DNA of 64,000 bases, from assembly GCF_017654505.1 (NCBI RefSeq), contig NC_054535.1, positions 87,609,785-87,673,784 of the forward strand. Reading direction: 5' to 3'. The position numbers were made by a program, and so were the translations under genes. The first letter of the stretch is position 1, and the number at the start of each line of letters is the position of its first letter. Positions 51,481 through 63,429 of the stretch are shown here, piece after piece. Source of the stretch: Polyodon spathula (lineage: Eukaryota; Chordata; Actinopteri; Acipenseriformes; Polyodontidae). The notes beneath the pieces are model-generated. The model made no database searches and was not told where the DNA came from. It saw only the letters and a list, made by a program, of their open reading frames with translations.

Positions 51481-54400
51481 CCACATGCATGTTTAGTCCA
51501 AAAGTATCTACTTAACCCAACTCTTTTGTGTCTCAAAATCTCTTGAAAGAGCTACCTTCGCTGGAACTCCAATTTTACACCCCAATAGCTGTCAGGAATG
51601 GTTTTGTAAGAACAAGTTTCTTTAAGCTACCTAAAACTCTTCCAAATCAGTTGAATCCATGTCCTTGTAAGTATGGAACCAGTTTAAAAAAATCAGCTTT
51701 TTCACTATGCGCTGAGGATTTCACTTTAATTCACAGTTCTGAGAATGTGCTTTGACATTAAAAGATATATCCTGTAGTCCAATGCAAATGAAGTGAGGTT
51801 TGAGGACAAAAAGTAAAAGACTTAACTTTTAACTGCTACACTCCTCAAATTACATTTCTGTAGGTTTACTGTCCAAGAACTGACAACTCAGACTGATCTA
51901 CCTCCCTCCCCAAGCACAGTATTCATCTCTTGGTTTCAGAAAATGCTGAAATACAAGCTACTGTAAAGAGAAGTGTTCAAATGGTCTTACTTAAACCGGA
52001 AGCATTTTCAATTTGTTCATTTTCATTACAACATTGGGGGAAAAAAAAAAGAAAAAAGGAATTTGGTTTCCTAATAAGAGTTGTGCACGCTGTGTATTGC
52101 TAAAACCTTGCTCCAAACAAAATATATGGTAAACTATACAATGTTTAATGGCAGTGATTTACATTTAATTAATATAACCTGGATAATATCACATACATGA
52201 TGTGGGTTTGACAGAAATTTATGGCTGATGCCAGTGGAAAGTATGAGAGCATGTTTAAGAAAGAACAGCAAACAGTTTTTGACCAAACACTTACTATAAA
52301 AGCTTGGCATTTAAAGGATAAAGGGGGAGATGTGTCCGATTGAGATTAAGCAATTGCTATTACAATAAACACGGCTATTTGTTGGACTTAAAAAACTAAT
52401 TGATTGATTTTATATGACCGCATCCAACTTATGTATATTTACTGTACGTTTAACGTCTACTAAAAATGTGGTCATCTGGTGAATCAAAGCACATCACTTT
52501 TATGTTTGTAAACACTAGTACTTCTTACCCAGCCACAGACTGATCCCCACCTAGCCGCCTTCTCCTCTTACATGGAGACAGAGTAATCCATGAGATCACC
52601 TGCCCATCAATGGAGAATGTTGTGCTCCAATTACATAAAAACAGGTATAAAAAAAAAAATGAAAGTCTACAAATGTTACCAGTCAGCGACTCTGGATCAA
52701 GCAGGCTTTTGCCATTTCCTAATAAAACTCTGCCAGATGGCTGCAGGTATAAAAAAAAATGTCCCCACTCAGATCTGAACAAGAGTGCACCTTAAAGGTC
52801 AAGTATGGGTACTGCTGCTTCATTTGAACGGGGCTGTGCAGCACTGACTGAACCTGTGAAGGACTGCTGTTGCTTCTCTAATACTTACTCATGTAAAACT
52901 AATCCCAAAACACATCCTCACACAAATGGAAATGGATGCTTCCCCACATCTGCACTTTCTATACAATGGGTTATTTTAATTTGCTAATAATATGATAGAC
53001 ACAAGGCTAATAAGAGCTCTTTCATTGTGGTTGTTAAGAATCCTTTTTCACAATGTGGAATCCTTTTTCATGAGTGGAAATTCCTCAACTATTTAAGTTG
53101 ACTTTATTATCACACTATTATTTTAAAGCATTAAATGGAACCTTATATTACAGAACTATAGTTTTTGTTTTTATTGATTCTGATGACTAAGTATTAATCA
53201 TATTGTATCTTCTATTCTTACATGTTGAAATGAAGTTGGTGCCATTTATAAAGGCTCTAAAAGTCATCTTAACTATCACAATGTTCTTATTAAATACAAT
53301 CAATTAACTACTGGCTAGTTCATGTGTAATTTCAGGTTCAATGCTTAATTTGATATTTCTGTTTTTGTTTTGTGGGGCTTCTCTACTCTGTTTACCATTC
53401 AAGCACAGGGTTATCCCTGAGTCTGGCTTATTAGTTCTCACTAATGAATTCTTGCTCCCACTCTCTTTGATCCCAGCAGTTTGAGTGAAGGGCTCAGCAC
53501 ATTAACCTTAAAAACAGAGGAAACCCGGCTGAGTACATAAAAAACAAGACTTGGGAACAGAAAAATGAAACACTGGGAAAACATGGGGGAGGGCTAATGA
53601 AGGGGGGGGACTAAGGAAGGGGTGCTTGGCATGGAAGAAACAACCCAAGCAACTCTTTTCTCAAAGTTGTGTGTCATAAACCTCACTCAGAAACAAAACA
53701 CACATAGTTTGTCATGTTCATTCCTCCAATGACAAGCCTAGCAACAATAGTGATAGCAGAGTGTGTAATTAGTTTTCATTGTTCTCCTGACAGAGCAAAC
53801 TCAGTACTAGAACCCTCTGCCTTCTCCTCTCTCAGTGTATGAGAAATAATACAGTTATTATGAGGGTTTAATTACTGGAACAGCTACCATGGCCTCTTTA
53901 TGATGGGAACTGCAATAGACATTGGATGTCTATTAAAGCCAGGAGACATTTATTCTAATTGATATGCACCTAGAGGATTTGGGGTTCTGCTTTTCCTTGG
54001 CAGGTATAATAACTTAACATTATTTTTTAAAAAAAAACAGCAAAACATTATATAAAACTACAATGGTTGTACAGTATTTACAATTACAATTTCAGTTGTG
54101 GAAATATGTCACATAACTAATTCTATACACAAAGCAAGCAAGTCAAAACTACAAATAGAAGTGTATTGTTTTACCTGTACTGTACAGTGGATAGTGCTAA
54201 ACAAGTTCTTTCCACTTCCCATGAGGAACTTTGATTCAAAATAAATGCACTTCTAAGCCTAATTTTAAAAATATATATAAAATTACAATATAAGATTGTT
54301 TTTTGTATCACAATATTACTTCTGCAGCAAAGTGTAAATCAGCATTCGGGAATGGGTATCAACAGCATTACAGAAACTATTTTAAAAAATGTGATTCACA

Positions 54401-56553
54401 GAATTCACAATCCCAAAATTTAAACTTTAAAAATGTAACTACCCAAGTGTTTCTGGAAAGAACCGCGACTGTCAAACGATGACCCGCTACATTCAATTGA
54501 AGCTATTTATTGAAAAAAAAAAAAAAAAGGCCTTTACTTCAAGGCATTAAATTTAAAATTCTTGTAAAGACACTATCAATTCTTGTACAGATTATTTCCA
54601 AAGAATTCCTCTTCAATATGCGTGTCTTTCTCACAAGCATACCCAGCTGGGGCCAGGGCTCCTGAAGTACTAATTGTATTCATTCATTTTCTCAGCCCAG
54701 CATGGAGCTGTGTGATTGCTGGGTCCATAGCAACAGGGGGAGAGAGAGAGAAAGGCTCATCTTTATCTGAACCTTGCCAACAGGAAACAGGGCTGATGGG
54801 CGGGCTGCTATGCATTCCCTTCATTAAGTGCATTTGCATGTTTCATTGGACAGAAGTCCAGTTCAGTAATTAACCCCTTAACTAGGTGTCCTCTCTTATG
54901 GGGCCTAGGCCTGTAAAACCATCGCCCCATTGTGCCCAAACCCAGAGTTCCTTGTGGTTAAAGTACAGAGAATCAGCAGAGCTGGAAATAATAAACTCTT
55001 GAAATACTTTATGATATTATTGTTTTATCACTAATGATAAATACAGCAGTGGGTAAGTAATTGTAACTAAACTGGACAGAGAAATAATACATATGGGTAT
55101 AAAGTTGATACAGTATATTTAACCAGTTTAACCCGAAACAAGATGCACATTACACAATAAACAATAAGCAGATGTAAACCCCATGAATGTGAACAGGACA
55201 GGCAGTTTACTATGTTAAATCAAATGCACACAGTTTAATATATAGTAAATCCTTCCACTGTAAAAAAACAAAAAAATTTTAAATTCTTTAAACAGAAAAA
55301 TGTATCTACACATAGGAAAAAGCATTCTCCTGCTTAGTGGTAGATAGTGATGCCCTAAGGCTGACAAATCAAATAAGCTCTCAATAATGCTACTGAAAGT
55401 GAGAAAACTAGCAACATAAGGCACTGAAAAGTTGTGATAATAAAAAATAAAAAACTCTCTGTTTTACTGTCTATTTGATGCATATTAAAATCCAGAAATT
55501 CAATAACACTGGGAAATAAATGACTCCTGTCTATATGCAGGGGTAAAATATCAATTTACCCCTGTCTGTCCTACAATTTAAAGTAAGGAATGCTGATTCT
55601 TTTGAGTTTTTTCTTCTGACAAGTGGACTCAAATGTCAGCACAACTGTTTGTTTTTTTTTAATAATTTTTCTTTAACAGAACAGTGATTCCAAGATACTT
55701 GCCGATCAATTTTAAAACCTGAATATCATAATGACATTATGTTTATCACTAATAAAGATTTGTTGAAGAGTTGATTTGCAAGGCAGCATTAGCAGACAAC
55801 ACTGAAAGCAGCGAGAAATTCCCATGAGCGAATCCACGAGAAGCACACACTTGCTTAATCTACTGTACAATCTAAAGTGACTACAGAAACAAGTTTTTTT
55901 ATTTTTGACTGTTAAAGATAGTTGCACTGCACAATACTGGGAGTCAGTCTACAGTCTAGTACATGTCTGAATATACAACAATTTTTTTTTTTTAATTATT
56001 TACATGTTCATTTGTCTATATTTATATGAGGATGTACCACATTCCCTATAGAATTCTGGAAACCAAATCAATATTTGGTGTAGTTTCAAACTCTGGAAAA
56101 TGTGATAGGAAATATAGGAAGCTACTTGAGAAAGCATCAAAAGAAACAAACTTTGAATACTTTGAAAAGAAGAAATATATATCATAAAGACTTGTAATTT
56201 GTTTAGTAATTCAGAGTGGATAAAATCATCACAAGCCTTTTTATTTACAAATAGAAGCGCTAATACAAAACAACTGAATTGCTAGTTTTCCCTTGTTGCT
56301 AGTTTTCAGACCTTCACATTTTCCTTTCACATGAAACTATGGAAATTGCACTTTGGAGTAAACGACACCTGGCACACAGTATTTATTTGAAAAGGAACAC
56401 AGAAACTGAAGCGAATCTATGCAACGAAAAAGCGATATAGCCAATTTAACAGTTTTGTTATGGGAAGCAGGCATACATTTTCCACTGCTATTAGAGGTCC
56501 ATAATAAATTCTCTATTCAATAGCTACTGTTGTTACAGTAGCTCACTGACAAT
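51481..56553. other. Intron sequence, no gene seen
   Basis: AT-rich intron with short homopolymers and a GA-rich patch at 54734-54753. Frames of 60-96 codons lack domains. Confidence 0.6.
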
Positions 56554-56557
56554 CTCG

Positions 56558-56632
<75 letters not shown>
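56554..56632. repeat. (TC)n-(TA)n microsatellite
   Basis: Short TC tract followed by about 64 bases of pure TA, roughly 1.9 kb downstream of the efna5 exon 1 donor in gene orientation. Confidence 0.97.
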
Positions 56633-56633
<1 letters not shown>

Positions 56634-56801
56634 TTTTTATCGTTAGTTCAGTCAAATACAAGTGTAATGCTTTGAGGATAGTGCGAAACAATCTCGTTTT
56701 ATTGGTATTTGTGAAGGATGTGGAAAAGATTCTTCTAAATCGGTAAGTTCCTTGTATGGTTTAGAATAGTTTAGTCTTTCTATTTTTTCTCTATAAATTT
56801 G

Positions 56802-56832
<31 letters not shown>

Positions 56833-56898
56833 GATTATTTTGACTTAAAAGCACTTAACTTTTCCCACTGTAAAAGCTGCACAGTAACTTAGAAGTGC

Positions 56899-56982
56899 AT
56901 TCCAATAATATTACTTTGTCAATGAATGGAGTAGCTTAGCATTCCAATAATATTACTTTGTCAATGAATGGAGTAGCTTAGC
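56899..56982. repeat. Perfect tandem duplication of a 42-base unit
   Basis: The unit ATTCCAATAATATTACTTTG...GGAGTAGCTTAGC occurs twice head to tail (56899-56940 and 56941-56982) with no mismatch, so the duplication is recent. The unit itself is not low-complexity. Confidence 0.97.
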
Positions 56983-58484
56983 ATTTAATCAGCCAAGTAT
57001 ATTTTAGACTCAAACTTTCTGTTGAATTTACATGTCAGGAACATTTTCCTAGGAATCAAAACCTGTGTATATTTCAAAAGTCTCCACACGATTAGACCAA
57101 CATTTTAAAAACATATTTACATAGTAATGTTTGTAATATATTAGTCTTTAATTTTGATTGTACATTAGATACACCTCACTGCTGCATATTTAAATAGGAT
57201 TTATCATCTCCATATTTAAAAAAGAAAATAGATATATTCTTCGTTTACCAGGTTCACATGAATAATTGCTCTGTAAATAATAGATACTTAAAGGTTATTC
57301 TAGCTAACATAATTCAGAGTAAACTTGAGATCTGTTATGTCTGTCACTGCAAGGTTAAAAAATAAAGTTTACCTTCAAGCAGTGTGATCCTGTCAATGAA
57401 AACTAAAATGACTTTGCTTTGAGGGTTTCAAACCTGACGATGTTACGATTATAAGAGATGGACTTATCAGCTATGAGCAATCACATTAGCAAAAATCCTC
57501 AATATAAGAGGTTTTTTTTTCACCACACAGAAAAATCTATGAAACGATGACCTGTAACAAAAATCTATGTTCTAAGCCCCAAACAAACACTAGTATTTGG
57601 TTTATGGTCTGGAGATAACCCAGAAAATGCCTCGCTACCTTTAAGACTCAGGGAATTAAAAATAACAATTGAAAGTTTTGGTTGGAAACATTGTTTAAGA
57701 TAAAGATGACAATATTCAGGTAACTACATTGAATAGAAAACATATGTTTTGTAGTCACCTGAACCAGACGTACTGTATTTCAACGCGTATTAACAGCGAG
57801 AACACCTGTTTCTATCAGCAATCTAAACTCCAGTACACTTCACTTTTCAGCAGTTCAGCTGTATAGTTTACTGAACAATTGACATTTTATTGATTGTTCA
57901 GATAAACTATTCAATGCTAACAGTAGCATTACGTGCAACAGCGTATACCTTACTTGTGGGCATAAAAGTCCATTTTAGATTTTGTTTTGCTTTTTTGTTG
58001 GAGGGGGGAGAGTTCTGGTTCCATGATGTTCTTGAATTGCATCTTACTAAAATGTTACTGAAACATCTAGCGACATCTACATAAAATGGTTACAAAGTTG
58101 TAGTTTGTTTTTAATTGACAAAATAAACATGGTCATAGCGCAGGTATCTGAAAAACTATTTGCCAACTTAACGCTTCCCCCTCTTAAAATGAAACCAGCA
58201 CTGTTCATATATAATTTGTGTGTGAAGGGGTTGTGGGTATAATAAAGTATAAAATAAAGGTACCCTTGATCAGTAACCTAAATTGATATAGTGCCTTAAA
58301 ATATGTCTTAATGGAAAGTCTAAACAAGCATCGTTAATAGCATCTTACTGACATTCTCCACACATATACTAAATTCTACCCGCACAACCCAACTGTCTTG
58401 ACACGGACGTCTTCCTCCCCGACCTTGGTAAGTTTCTGAGCCACGGCCCTCGAAGGCCTTCTCCCCCATTTGAGTGTTACTTAC
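56983..58484. other. Proximal part of efna5 intron 1, no gene seen
   Basis: Mostly AT-rich; CpG rises in the last 100 bases before the exon (58380-58484), consistent with the promoter-proximal end of the intron. Confidence 0.6.
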
Positions 58485-58609
58485 CTGGGGTTAGTGCTGT
58501 TCCAGAAGACGGCATAGCGATCAGCCACTACCTTGGACCCGGGATCCTGGCTAAATACACACATCCACAGGATCAGAAAAACGAACATCAGCATCTCCAC
58601 ATGCAACAT
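58485..58609 (-). CDS. efna5: Ephrin-A5 (efna5), first coding exon
   Basis: Ephrin-A5 is a GPI-anchored cell-surface ligand of EphA receptors used in axon guidance and tissue boundary formation. The exon gives 41 codons plus two bases, the same length as exon 1 of mammalian EFNA5. The product starts MLHVEML and is hydrophobic to about residue 20, a signal peptide with predicted cleavage before QDPGSK. Then comes the ephrin-domain start VVADRYAVFWNSTNP, which aligns residue for residue with known ephrin-A5 and differs by a few conservative changes (for example F for Y at residue 35). N37-S-T is the conserved N-glycosylation sequon. The exon ends CCCCAG|GTAAGT, a perfect donor that splits an Arg or Ser codon in phase 2, as in the family. 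The start is the first ATG of the conserved MLHVEM motif. The rest of the ephrin domain and the GPI signal lie beyond the left edge. Whether this is an a or b paralogue cannot be told. Confidence 0.95.
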
Positions 58610-59830
58610 CACTACTAAAGTCCGGCACGCAATCCTCTTCGAAACTGTTTTTTATAAAGCTGTGTTCGGGTCAGAAACAACTTTTTATCGGAGAAATAAA
58701 TCTCAATTACATCAGTGGGCCTGACCTTTTAGAAAATGCAGCAATATTTGTTATGTATCAGTATCTGGAAATATACAATTAAAATAGTGCGTGAAGAGCC
58801 TGTATTGCAGCCTGGACCGAGCCGATCATATGCAATGCAATTGGACTGATTAACTGCAAGAGTCACAGATCCGACGGTAAAAGTTGGATTAAATCTAAGA
58901 AAAAGCAAGTGTCTATCGGCTCACGTAGTTTATAACGTTGATGAAGTCAATATGGTGCTTCCAGCTGAGGATCCTTTTTTTATGATGTTCGCGTTGAGTT
59001 TGTGTGTTATTGTCAGCAGCTGCATCAGTTCTGGACAGTGCCAGTTTGTATGCAATGCTTATCTGTCAGGACCGCTCCAAACAAACTGAAAATGTACCGT
59101 GTAGGCTGATCCAGGCAAAGCAAGCAAAACGTGAAAATGTATTTATAATATCCACAGTGTTACAAAACTCTCTGTGTTTCCAGGTCGTCATACAGACAGG
59201 GCAAAGCCAGTCATTGTAAAACACAAACCACCAGTAACCAGTCAAAGAATCTCGAAATAAAAGACAGTAGTTTTTTTCAGTTCATATTTTGCGTTTTAAG
59301 TCCACTGTTTCTGAAGTCTGTTTTTGTAACTTTAAGATAAAACCCCAAGAGCTGATTCAAAATGTTTTTTTTTTTTTTGGTTTTTTTATGCCTTTTTCGT
59401 GAGGAATAAAGGAGCTGGGTGCTCAGTCAGGGGTTGCCTTCAAACTGTCACGGATGAGGAAAAAAACTCCTTTCCTGAAATGAAAAGCAAATAAGCATTT
59501 TCAAATACTTCAACATAGTACACCCGGTTGTAAATCCTGGATCTGAATGCGAGTAGTCCCAATGATCCAATATATAAGGAATACTGAAATGAGTCGCTGA
59601 TCATGTGCTACTTCGTGCCGTTCAGTTAGACGGAATGAGAAGGTTAGAGCAAAGGCAGCCACTCACCCAGTGTGTGTGAGTGGGTTCGGCTCCTGCCCCA
59701 CACAGCGCAACCTCATTGGTTTTCAACTATGAAAATGGGCGTTTCAAGGAAAAAAACACACTCCTCCCAAAGCCTCAACTAATTCAATTACTGAAAGCGA
59801 TCTGAATGCCTCGTTCCAAAAGAGTAGACC
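58610..59830 (-). promoter_or_regulatory. efna5: efna5 5' UTR and putative promoter region
   Basis: This stretch lies directly upstream of the ephrin-A5 start codon. By eye there are about 15 CpG in 58381-58740, clearly more than in the AT-rich intron, as expected near a developmental-gene promoter. An inverted CCAAT (ATTGG at 59715-59719) would be a CCAAT box in efna5 orientation about 1.1 kb upstream of the ATG, in a locally GC-richer patch (59640-59760). The same patch has an 8-base stem, CCACTCAC paired with GTGAGTGG. I cannot place the transcription start or the 5' end of the UTR. Confidence 0.4.
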
Positions 59831-60545
59831 GCCGGTTGGTATAAGGATAAATGCATTTGCAAACAGATTAAACTGAAAAATGTAAAATAATTACCTTGTC
59901 AACTAACAGTACACGTAACCATACACAGATGCCATCCAGGCATCGCCTAGATGTTACCACTGTACAGTCGAATGATTATTTCTTTTTTGCACGCCAAGCT
60001 CCCTGTCTCAGTGGTTCATTCATGACGCAGGCTTACTCAGAGTATTTGGCTTCAAATGTTGCTAATACGTGTGAAGCGCCGGGATTATATGCTCCTACTC
60101 TAGTAATTGTTGACAAATACTGCGATCGTTTGGGATTAAAAAGAAAATAAATGCACAGTGGGAAATTCAATTGAAGTTGGGTAATAGCTGCTGTGCGCGT
60201 TTTGGAGTAGGCTACAAGGCGGTTTAAGAACAATGCATACAGGACTAGCTCCAGTGCTGCATCTGGGTTCATCTCAAGAAAGACGAATTCGTTTGTGCAG
60301 ATGTTGGTTTAGAGAAAAAAATAAATAATAACAAAAAAAAAAAAAACAAAAAAAAAAAACAACTCACATGTATTCATTTAATAAACTGATTTATTTACAA
60401 GTATGTTGGATTTTTTTTTTTTATTTTTATTATTTTTTTTTTTTTTTTTAGCTCTCCTGTTTCTTCTCAGATGGGACTAACTGACTGGCACTTATTCCCG
60501 CATTAAACCACAGACGCGTTTAATGGATTTATAATAACATAATCT

Positions 60546-60579
60546 TTTATGTCACAACTACGTTTATGTCACGACTAAG
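60546..60579. repeat. 17-base tandem repeat, two copies
   Basis: TTTATGTCACAACTACG is followed directly by TTTATGTCACGACTAAG, a 15 of 17 match, upstream of efna5. Each copy holds a TATGTCAC half that resembles a bZIP half-site. Confidence 0.85.
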
Positions 60580-61512
60580 TAATGAAGAACTGTGCTAACT
60601 TGGTTTGGAAATGTAACAGCTACTAAATTAAAGTACGTTTTTCAGATTATTTAATTTACCTGTTCTGTAATTAATTTATGATACAAAAGTAAACATTTCT
60701 TAATGTAAAAAAATAATCCTATTCGGTATTTCAAATATTGTTATTTTAAGCCGTCACAGTTATTTAATAATAATATAGAATAGGCTATTATTTGAATATT
60801 TTAAACTAATTATATTCAATTATATATATATAAAGCAGATTCTAAAATGTATAATATAAGTGTATTTAATAAACGTTATATTTGTGGAAAGTGTTCTGTA
60901 TGTTTACACGACGATACATTCTGTTCTGACCAGACCAGAAATAACACTGAAATTGAGTTTCTGACACTTTGCTGAGAGCACTTTTGAAATAATCATCCCC
61001 CCTTGTCTAGAATTGACATTTAGCATTGGTTTGCGAGTATGTATTCATATAAAGTGCTAATGAAACTTTAAAAAATGTCTGTTGGAACTAATTAAATACA
61101 ATTGAAAATTACACTGACTGTAGTGTTACCGATGAGAGCGTTGTTGTGCTAAAGCTGAAGCTTGTGTAATACCCGCACCGTTCCAGTAATGATAAAATGT
61201 ACATATCAAGGTGGCCAAACGCCTTTTACTCGTATAAGGCCACCTTTAAAGCGTTTTACATAAAACTAACTTGGCAGCCTGTCTCGACATTAGGCTAACT
61301 TTGTATTTCCTATAATTAAATAATGGCTACTAATACAAAAACTAGACTGTTTAACATTCAAACTGAAATACTTGAGTGATTTGTCTCTCTCGCACAATCT
61401 AATTGTCTGTCAGGAAAACTGAAATAATTTTGAATCACGAGGCATCTTCTACTTATTGGATCTTCAGGCTGAGGTGAGATAGAAATGTTTAACGCGTTTG
61501 AAAGCGCCCAGA

Positions 61513-61525
61513 CCCCCTCTAGTGG
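61513..61525. promoter_or_regulatory. Candidate CTCF site upstream of efna5
   Basis: CCCCCTCTAGTGG matches the reverse-complement CTCF core (GCCMYCTRSTGG) at 11 of 12 positions. It lies 2.9 kb upstream of the efna5 ATG. A single motif match is weak evidence of occupancy. Confidence 0.35.
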
Positions 61526-62783
61526 ACACTGTCTGATTTAAAGGCATCGACCCCTTTTTATATTAAGGTGGATTTTGATTCCTTTTAACAACTTGTAGAT
61601 AAAGCCAGAAAGCCACACGATTATTTGAGGCCACAACCATTCCAATACAAGAAAACTGATTTCCAATCGAGTAAGTACCGTAATATGAGATAGAAAACAT
61701 GTTTATAATGTTTAGTGTATTGTTGGCGAACAAAATAAACATGAAATTAATATAGCAACTCAATGCACTGTAGGAAAAAAAAAAAAGTATTAATATACAT
61801 GTTATTACAAATCAGACATTCGTTTTCACACCTATTTTTTTCAAATTTCCAGTTCATGGTTAGGTGATATTTTTTAAACAAAACAACAGACTTCAGACTG
61901 CTGTATAATTGACTGCCAGCATGTAACTTGGCGCGGCGAGAAGCAGCAGGGACCAGAAATAACTTGTTGCTCTCTACAATACACACCACCCGTTCTCTTT
62001 CCAGTCTATCACTTTACAAAACGTGTGTCAGGGGATTTATTATTATTTATTTTTTTACGAATGCACTGAACAAAGCTGTCACCGAGTTGCAAAACAAGAG
62101 CATCCCTATGAGTTGAAACTTGTATTTTGTTTTATTGTTTACGGGCAGGAAAATCAAATACCATGCTCATTCTAGTCATTCTAGTCAAAATGTTAATAGG
62201 GGGTGACATAATCATGAATGTTTTAACACAGAAAAATAAACACCATAGGGGAAAGCCACGTGACTGACATCAGGGCAATACTAAGTATTTAACAGGGGCA
62301 GTGGGCTTGTATTATGCTGCTCCAAACTGGAATACTGAATAAAAAGGAAAACATGTCATATTCTCCTTTTGATTGTGGACTGACCACGGGCCCTGGAAAA
62401 TATACATTATATAGCATTGTGTTTTTATTATTATTAATGTATATAAAACTGTCCTGGCCACAGCAGAGAGCGCATTACATGTATTTTCTAGTAAATTCAC
62501 ATTTTAAAAAGAGTATAGACACAACAGTAGGCAACAGAATTGAGGTTATTTAATTGGAGTAGATATCTGTATTGACAAACTGCAACTTGAAAGAGCTTTG
62601 TAATGTATCAGGCTGACTTTGAAATATATGCACAGTTGTTTTTGTCATTCCAATTAACTTGGTGTCTCATATATGATGAATTAGCAACCGAAAGAGCTCT
62701 GTATCAATAGCAGTATGTATATTAAGTTTTCCATTTACTGAAACTAGCCAGTTTATATATCCTAAAATAAATATTTGTGTCTA

Positions 62784-62787
<4 letters not shown>

Positions 62788-62856
<69 letters not shown>
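62788..62856. repeat. (TA)n microsatellite, about 69 bases
   Basis: Uninterrupted TA tract upstream of efna5, about 4.2 kb from its start codon. Confidence 0.97.
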
Positions 62857-62858
<2 letters not shown>

Positions 62859-63429
62859 AACACCTGTGACGGCCAGTGTGTGGTGCACACACACACGCTT
62901 TTTTCCAGTGTTAAATGTTTAAATCACAATATACAAAGATTAGTGTATGTGTCTATTATCCTGTGATGAGGACATACATCAATGGGAAGTTACCCACTGG
63001 ACACACGCAAATGTACCATGAAACAGTACAGCTGTGATTTTATTAAAGTTAAATTTCAAGTTTAACATTTCATAGACTGTATTAAGAGATCTGACATATA
63101 GCCACTTGTAGACATACTAATGGTGGTGTCAATCTGTGAAGATTAATGACAGTAATTAAATGTATTCTGCTGGTCAGTTCAGTGCATTTAAGCAGTTAAC
63201 TTAATTAAAGTGTGGCAACAGGAGCGTTCATAATTTTCACCCTTCAATATGAGGATCGTTTCTGCAGAATTGAATAGTAGGATTCCACCGGTTGTCTCGG
63301 CCCACCCGCTGGGTGCACTGGAAAAAATATATATTTTTAAAAATATATTAGGAAAACCCCCTCCAGTAGGGGGATTACCTAAGGACTGCATGCCCTAACA
63401 GCCAATGCAGAGTAACAGAGACCCATTTA

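Larger units (their letters stand above)
1..58484 (-). other. efna5: efna5 intron 1 (5' part, incomplete)
   Basis: The intron begins at the GTAAGT donor at 58484-58479 and runs to the left window edge. No minus-strand frame resembles ephrin exon 2, which would encode the cysteine-containing core of the receptor-binding domain, so the acceptor lies outside. A first intron of tens to hundreds of kilobases is normal for EFNA5 in vertebrates. All repeats and motif clusters listed left of the exon are therefore intronic. Plus-strand elements are antisense to efna5 and minus-strand elements are sense. Confidence 0.9.
59831..63429. other. Intergenic sequence upstream of efna5, no gene seen
   Basis: AT-rich, with A and T runs at 60334-60359 and 60410-60450, the 17-base tandem, the CTCF-like site and the TA tract. 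No divergent gene exon could be identified on the plus strand. Confidence 0.6.

Noticed and set aside
58651..58656. TATAAA on the minus strand just upstream of the efna5 ATG
   Set aside because: It lies only about 45 bases before the start codon, which would leave a 5' UTR of under 20 bases; more likely part of the 5' UTR itself.
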